A stretch of 64,000 nucleotides of DNA from Aralia elata (Eukaryota > Streptophyta > Magnoliopsida > Apiales > Araliaceae): NCBI GenBank assembly GCA_034770075.1, contig CM068386.1:40047990-40111989 (forward strand), given 5' to 3'. Below are positions 58,737-64,000 of this stretch, one piece after another. A program made the translations under genes and the position numbers. How positions within the stretch are numbered: position 1 is the first letter of the stretch; every line of letters begins with the position of its first letter. The notes under the pieces were generated by a model. It did not search any database and was not told the DNA's origin. It saw only the letters and a program-made list of their open reading frames with translations.

Positions 58737-59902
58737 TGATAGACTCCACGGCATGCTTGCGTGAGGTGGTCGTCCCCCGGATCGTTTCTAGCAAGCTATT
58801 TTGAATGGAACTCTCTCGACACCGCAACCCAACGTCTATAAGGAGACGAGAACCTTGGTACAATCGATCAAGTAATGAATCTGCGTTGAATGGAACACCA
58901 ACGACACCTAAATCCCCGTGTTTATAGAGAAACAGGAACCTCGGTACAATCGACAATTGATGCGGTAGAAGACGCCACACACAACTATGACTTGTTGTAT
59001 GATAAGTCAAATTGAATCTCAAAGAAAAACTAAGATAATAGCTTAGGAATTCTTCAAAGAACCAAAAGTAGAGAATAAACTCACAAGAATTGTATTGAAT
59101 AAAATTTGATATCCCCATTACATAAACCATGTATCCTATTTATACTAATAACATATAACCCTAATCCTATAAGGAAATAAGAATTTGAAAGGAAATAGAA
59201 ATCCTATCTAATAAACATCCTAGTTACAATAGAATAGGAAAAAAAATCCCCAAAAGATTGCATTAAAACTGATCAAAAACCTTCCTCGGATTCCGTGCCA
59301 AAGCCCTAGCGCTCTAGGCGCTCGAATTTGTGCTGCTGGAGCGTTGTAGGCGCTAGCTTACAGTGTTTCCACATTTGGCCAGCGCTTTAGGCGCTGGAAA
59401 TACAAAGGGACGAGCGCTGTAGGCGCTAGAGTATTTCCTGCCTTGACGTCCTTTGGAACAATGGCCATAACTTTTAATTCGGGAAGAGTTACGGGACCTG
59501 CCACCTATCAAATCGAAGATCTCGACGAGATCTACAACTTTCATTCTTTGAGTTTTGCGAGATTCTAGCTGGATCAAGGTCGAAATTGAGCCCGAAGTAA
59601 CTGCTACGTAAATGACATCTCCAAACTCCTCAATCTCCATTCCAATCATCCTTGAACCAACTTCCATTATTTCGTACATCGCATGATGCCTTGGCTTGCG
59701 TTGATTCGGCCTTACTAAATAGATGGTATCTAGTAATCCCAAATCATATGATTGATCCTCTCCTCGTCGTTCATATGAATTTAGCTCCAATGTACGCATC
59801 CTTGAATGGATTTCAATCCAATCACTCGCGACTAACTGATGAACCTCTTGAACTCGAGTTGAGTGAATGTTGTTCGATGCGAGCCTGGTCAGGATTATAT
59901 CA
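58737..59902 (-). repeat. 5' LTR of the non-autonomous Ty3 element (1166 bp)
   Basis: It matches 45630-46794 with few substitutions. It carries the same GC-rich palindromes at 59307-59432 and the same open frame. The right edge TATCA meets the TTAGT duplication at 59903. Confidence 0.92.
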
Positions 59903-59907
59903 TTAGT
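59903..59907. repeat. Target site duplication TTAGT, right copy
   Basis: It is identical to 45625-45629. Confidence 0.92.
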
Positions 59908-60239
59908 GAACTTGATCATTGTGTAACCCTCATATTTAGTGGATCATCCACACTCTTGGAGTAGAAGAGAGGACTAGTGGACTTTTGTGCTTCGAATCTC
60001 TTAAAACTTATATTCATTTATTTACTGCTTTTACATTTCTGCACTTATTTTCAGTGATTTTATTCTACAATTTCCTAAATTCTTAACCAAGAAATTTTAA
60101 TAATCTTTAAGAGATTTTTGTAAGACTCATTTTGCTGCAAATATAATACGTGTGATTAATCAAGTAAAACTATAAAAAAATAAAATAAAGGATCTATTTA
60201 AACCCTATCTATATCTCCTAGTGCCTTTTCGACCTAACA
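59908..60239 (+). mobile_element. Solo copia-type LTR, end part
   Basis: It continues 44569-45629 and ends CTCCTAGTGCCTTTTCGACC followed by TAACA, a common copia LTR end. No primer site follows, so the LTR is solo. The combined length is about 1.39 kb. The flanking pentamers AAAGT and AAGAT do not match well, so the outer edges are approximate. Confidence 0.6.
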
Positions 60240-60785
60240 AAGATGAGTCTAAATTTTTAGGTTAATGTAAAGTTGCAAAGTAATTGTAAAAAGAAAAGGT
60301 ACTTAAGCAAAATACAAGAAGGATTTTAAGAGAAATGAGTCATTTTTTGTTACAGAATAAATATGATGGGTTACATTAAAAAATATTGAAAGTACATAAA
60401 CATAACTTAAGAACAAAGAAATTAATACTACCTTTACTCCACAAAAATAGTATCATTTGCACAGCAAAACAAAAAATCAAATCAAGAGTCTTATTTATAT
60501 TGAAAATAGTTTTTAACATTGTAATCACACTGTCATATTATCATTTATCAATTAACCACTTATTAGTGTTTGTAATAAATATAACATAAAAATATATCTG
60601 TAATTGCAAATTTTCATACGTTATTTTTTTTCATTATTGTTTTGCAAATTTCTTTTTTAGAAGACTAAATTTTAAGTTTAAGTAAAACAAAAATAATATA
60701 GGTTTAATTAAGTGTATATATATAAGTATAAATGACAAATTGGTAAGCTTAGTAGAGTCATAATAATACTTTTCTATTTTAAAAC
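60240..60785. other. AT-rich intergenic DNA
   Basis: Nothing recognised. Confidence 0.5.
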
Positions 60786-60787
60786 TA

Positions 60788-61016
60788 GAGATATATTTTG
60801 ACTTTTAATTTGAAATAAATTTATGAACTCTTTAAATTCAACATTTGTATGATTTCTATTTAAGTTATGAAACAACAAATATGATATGTATTCTGTAGTA
60901 GTAATTTATAGTTAATTTACAATTGTTATAACTATTTCTATTAAAACTAAATAATTTCATGTTAATTTTAAATTTTAGTATCTTGCAAATTAATTGCAAA
61001 AGTTAAAATATATCTC
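60788..61016. mobile_element. Small MITE with TA flanks (229 bp)
   Basis: GAGATATATTTTGACTTTTA on the left is matched inverted by AAAAGTTAAAATATATCTC on the right, and TA lies on both sides (60786-60787, 61017-61018). It is Tc1/mariner-like by flank, but the ends are not of the CTCCCTCCGT type. Confidence 0.65.
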
Positions 61017-61019
61017 TAA

Positions 61020-61375
61020 TGTGAGGCCCCAAATTCAGATACATGTAACTCGAATTCGGTGCTTCACGATTCACCTTATACAACGTATAAATATCAACTA
61101 ATAGCGGAAGATTAGAAATAACTACATTAATGTAATATAATTATCCTCGTCCCAAGTCTCGTAACCAACCTTAATATATCACTTAATTAAGCTTATAACA
61201 TAATAAGTCTTACTACATAAATTAAAACCATCACCCTGACTATTACAATACAAAGCTAATCTGCGGCCTTACCTTTGCCTTTATCCTTTCCCGAACTACT
61301 GACTCGTTCAGTTTTAACTGTAATGTTTAGGGAAAGCAAGAGTGAGCAACAATTTTGCTCAGCAAGTATAATAAC
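61020..61375 (-). mobile_element. Tekay-like LTR end fragment
   Basis: It starts TGTGAGGCCCCAAATTC, the inverse of the LTR end seen at 20813-20824, and includes ATAATTATCCTCGTCCCAAG and GCTCAGCAAGT, both shared with the chromovirus 3' LTR near 20695 and 10063. It is cut on the right by the copia LTR at 61376. Confidence 0.7.
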
Positions 61376-62869
61376 TGTTGGAGTCTGCATGATTCATTTA
61401 TTTGATTTGATGATGATAGATCTTAATGTATATTTGTATCAGTAAGTTCTTGTAAAGTCCTTCTTAATGATTCGATGTACAAGGACTTAGAATTAAAAGA
61501 TCAAACTTGTTAGGTTGATCTCTTTGAGTAAATATGAGGCATGTAAAGTTTAGTCTGACGAGCTGAAAAGAAAATATGTCAGATCGCAGATTTAACTCCT
61601 CTATCATAGAGTTTGGTTAGATCGTAGAGCTGATTTGTTAATCGTAAAGCTTTGGACTCATCGCAGAGCTGTGGCTTCTAATCATAAAGTAGACAGAATC
61701 GTAAAGTCAAGCAAAGCTCACTCAGCAAAGTTTGAACGTAGAGTGCTTCAGAAAATCGCAAGGCTAAAGCTAAATAGTAGAGCACCTTCAAAGACGTTCA
61801 ACTAAAGAAAGATTCGTAGAGTTCTAAACTAATCTAAAGCCATATTCAGATCGTAGAATCAACACCACGAGCTCCCATACTTACAAACTGACATGGAAGC
61901 ACTAATGGATGAGAATCTCAATATCGTTACCAAATATACGTGGGAAAAATCAAAGACTGAAAACTAGTTTGCTGAAAGCGACGAGTCAAAGTAGTAGGTG
62001 AAGTTGCAGACTGATGTGACAGACTAAACAACAGAAAGCTGACACCTAAACTCAAAATGTCTACATCAAGTATCTTAGAATATCTAGAGCATTAAATACA
62101 GCAACAAAAACCTAGCAACGGGAAGAAATTCAGGCAGACTATAAATTAGCTGAAAGATTCAAAACAAAATCAACGAACAAGGAATCAACGAGCCAAAAAT
62201 CTAGCTAAGCCAAAGAACATACTCTACGATTTGAACATCTGGTTCAAGCTGCTAAGTACTTAAGAAGAAGATCTTAACGCCATCTTAGCAACACCCCTCA
62301 ACAATATTCTCACAACTGTTCGTTCTGGTATAACTGACCATAAAGTTTCAAGTCTGATGGGCTTGAAAAGTACCTAGGGTACTGGATTATTGTAAGTCTC
62401 CGGGGCTTGAAGATGGCAAAAGTGTCCTTGTCTTTGTGACTAAATTTTCAAGTCTGATGGGCTTGAAGAGGTCTTTGTGTCCTTGTTGTAGTGACTAAAA
62501 TATCCAAGTCTGCTGGGCTTGAGGAAGGCAAGAGTGTCCTGATCAGAGTGATCGAACCTACAGTGGAATTCTTACTTGTTGAAGTAAAAGAGTGGAGTAG
62601 GAGCTGTTCAGTCTCCGAACCACATAAAAATCTCCTTGTGTCATTTATCTTTCAGTCTTACATTTTACCTTCATTATTATTTGTGATTGATATTCTTAAC
62701 TAGACTAAGAACTGAGATCTCTAAGGGGAAGTCTTTTAATATCACATTCTCCGCTGTGCTAAATTAATCTGATTTATAATATATTGGGTAATACATTTAT
62801 CCAGAAATTTTTTTAAAAGGATCTATTCAACCCCCCTTCTAGATCTTTAAATGTCTCTAGAAAACAACA
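61376..62869 (+). mobile_element. Ty1/copia 5' LTR (1494 bp)
   Basis: Perfect 5-bp ends TGTTG and CAACA, followed after two bases by an exact primer site. It is preceded by ATAAC, the likely target duplication, whose partner lies outside the window. It matches the solo LTR at 22457-23971. The middle part (61595-61860) carries many ATCGTAAAG/ATCGTAGAG words. Confidence 0.88.
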
Positions 62870-62871
62870 AG

Positions 62872-62883
62872 TGGTATCAGAGC
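62872..62883 (+). other. Primer-binding site of the copia element
   Basis: TGGTATCAGAGC, the standard initiator tRNA-Met site, two bases after the LTR. Confidence 0.92.
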
Positions 62884-62923
62884 AGGTTCTCACGAACATA
62901 AAGCTTACACTTTGAGTTGATCA

Positions 62924-63178
62924 ATGACACCAAACAAAATCAGTTATGAGCTTGGTGGAGGAAACAAACTACCTCTCTTAAATAGAAAAAAATTTGCTAA
63001 CTGGAAAGTTCGCATGCAGGCATATATGGACGCGATAGCTGATGATTTATTTGATGCTGTCCTGAATGGTCCGTATGTTCCTACCAAGCTGGCTCCAAAA
63101 CTGAAGATCCAAACAAAGTTGTTGTCAAGCAAAGGATAGAATGGACAGAGAACGAAAAGAAGTTGGTTGATGAGCTAA
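62924..63178 (+). pseudogene. Ty1/copia gag N-terminus, frameshifted and truncated
   Basis: It encodes a copia gag start: YELGGGNKLPLLNRKKFANW with MQAYMDAI and GPYVPT. This is the normal N-terminal block of the capsid protein, placed 40 bp after the primer site. The frame ends at 63139, but the continuation PNKVVVKQRIEWTENEKK is found in another frame at about 63107-63178, so one indel near 63105 broke it. At about 63179 it is cut by insertion of the terminal-inverted-repeat family. The rest of the element is outside the window or lost. Confidence 0.85.
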
Positions 63179-64000
63179 ATCTATACTAGCAATTTACGTG
63201 CAAGTATACACGGTCAATCAAGTAATAAAGTGAAAGTAGAGTTGTCGATCCCACGAAGAGCGAATTATAACCTAACTAATTCTAAACACTAATTATTCAT
63301 CAATTAATTTAATCTAGATAATTTCGATTTCAACTGAGCGAATTAACTAAATAATTATCTATTGTAATATTAAATCAATAAAGAAAAAGGTTAAGGAATT
63401 AATTTCCCCCGATGATTCATTTAAGCAATACTATTATTCTTCTATTCAATTGATTAATTAGAATTATCATTGGAAAATCACTAATAATTATTATAACCAC
63501 CTCTTAGATAATTATAAAGCATATCTATTATTATTAATTCCCCTATATTTCTATGAGAAATAATAATAACAGATTCATTATGATTCATTTCTCAATAGTT
63601 GCTTGAGGTATTCAGGTATATTTCTATCCCGTCCACAAAATCAGCATTCCATCAGTAACCCTTATTACCGAAGAAATTACTAATCACAAGTTATTATAAC
63701 CAGATCTCAACTTAGATTCCATTGTCAAATGTCATCTAAGTCCATCTAATAATTGTTGATCAAGCAATTATACAATTAAAACAAGTTATAATAAACAATT
63801 CAATCAACATCAATTTAAATAGAAGAACTAATAAATATTAAATAAAATCATCATCGGATTCCATTGAATCCTTAACTGAAAGAATTAGTTCATAATGTAA
63901 ATAAAGAACATCAATGATTTATCAGAACTCATTCTAGATTACAAATAAAGAAATAAGGAGAAGGAATAAACTCTGTCGAATTCGGTCTTTCTCCTAAGCT
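63179..64000 (+). mobile_element. Terminal-inverted-repeat family, copy 2, truncated by the window edge
   Basis: It starts CTATACTAGCAATTTACGTG and continues GCAAGTATACACGGTCAATC and GTTGTCGATCCCACGAAGAG. These are the inverted counterpart of the right end of copy 1 (near 24765-24838). The last 250 bp match 22200-22456 and 23977 onward. It is non-coding over the visible 822 bp. It is inserted into the copia gag. Confidence 0.55.

Larger units (their letters stand above)
45630..59902 (-). mobile_element. Non-autonomous Ty3/gypsy element, 14.3 kb including a nested element
   Basis: LTRs 45630-46794 and 58737-59902 (minus-strand TGATA to TATCA) are nearly identical. The element is flanked by TTAGT on both sides. 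On the minus strand the primer site TGGTATCAAAGC (58723-58734) follows the 5' LTR, and a purine tract AAGAGGAGGGGAA precedes the 3' LTR at 46795. Without the nested insert (48542-56765, counting one copy of its target duplication) it is about 6.0 kb. It has a gag N-terminus but no intact protease, reverse transcriptase or integrase. It must be mobilised by a related autonomous element, perhaps the lineage of the fragment at 30820-31764. Confidence 0.92.

Overview
This window is plant nuclear DNA, almost certainly from a eudicot. It is AT-rich and built mostly of nested LTR retrotransposons and small MITEs, with one convincing host gene. Evidence for a plant: a chromodomain Ty3/gypsy element, Ty1/copia LTRs with an initiator-Met primer site, TA-flanked Stowaway-type MITEs, and a two-exon ARM-repeat gene of a plant type with a GT-AG intron. 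The species cannot be named from the sequence.

Layout. 1-1898: start of a minus-strand Ty3-type LTR that runs off the window. 2310-6875: a Ty3/gypsy chromovirus (Tekay-like) gag-pol, one continuous frame carrying seven nonsense codons and no frameshift. Its polypurine tract and 3' LTR (6920-10260 plus 20626-20824) follow. That LTR is split by a 10.4-kb non-coding LTR element (10261-20620) with 2.15-kb LTRs, a perfect TATGT target duplication and two large tandem arrays, but no recognisable primer site or purine tract. 20825-22194 is another minus-strand LTR. 22195-24838 is a terminal-inverted-repeat family copy split by a solo copia LTR. 24839-26150 is a copia 3' remnant carrying a hAT-like MITE. 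26-36 kb is AT-rich intergenic DNA with MITEs and one Ty3 LTR fragment.

The host gene is an ARM-repeat protein of 485 residues (exons 36252-36793 and 38503-39418). Downstream are two copies of one Stowaway family in opposite orientation, an odd composite of purine-rich blocks around a roughly 21-bp tandem array (42.0-43.2 kb), and more MITEs.

44.6-60.2 kb is a three-level nest: a solo copia LTR contains a 14.3-kb minus-strand Ty3 element (45630-59902, TSD TTAGT), which contains an 8.2-kb non-autonomous Tekay-like element (48542-56765, TSD GTTTA). The middle element has no normal pol. It carries one long reading frame, in frame across the inner insertion, that begins as gag and then holds two diverged reverse-transcriptase-like segments with changed catalytic residues but no stops. 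I regard this as the most interesting object in the window. The window ends with a copia 5' LTR, primer site and broken gag (61376-63178), cut by a second copy of the terminal-inverted-repeat family.

A recurring theme is that most of the LTR families carry a short block of GC-rich palindromes or repeats inside otherwise AT-rich LTRs, each family with its own sequence. A caution: paired LTRs here differ mainly by one-base homopolymer indels, which looks like residual long-read assembly error in repeats.
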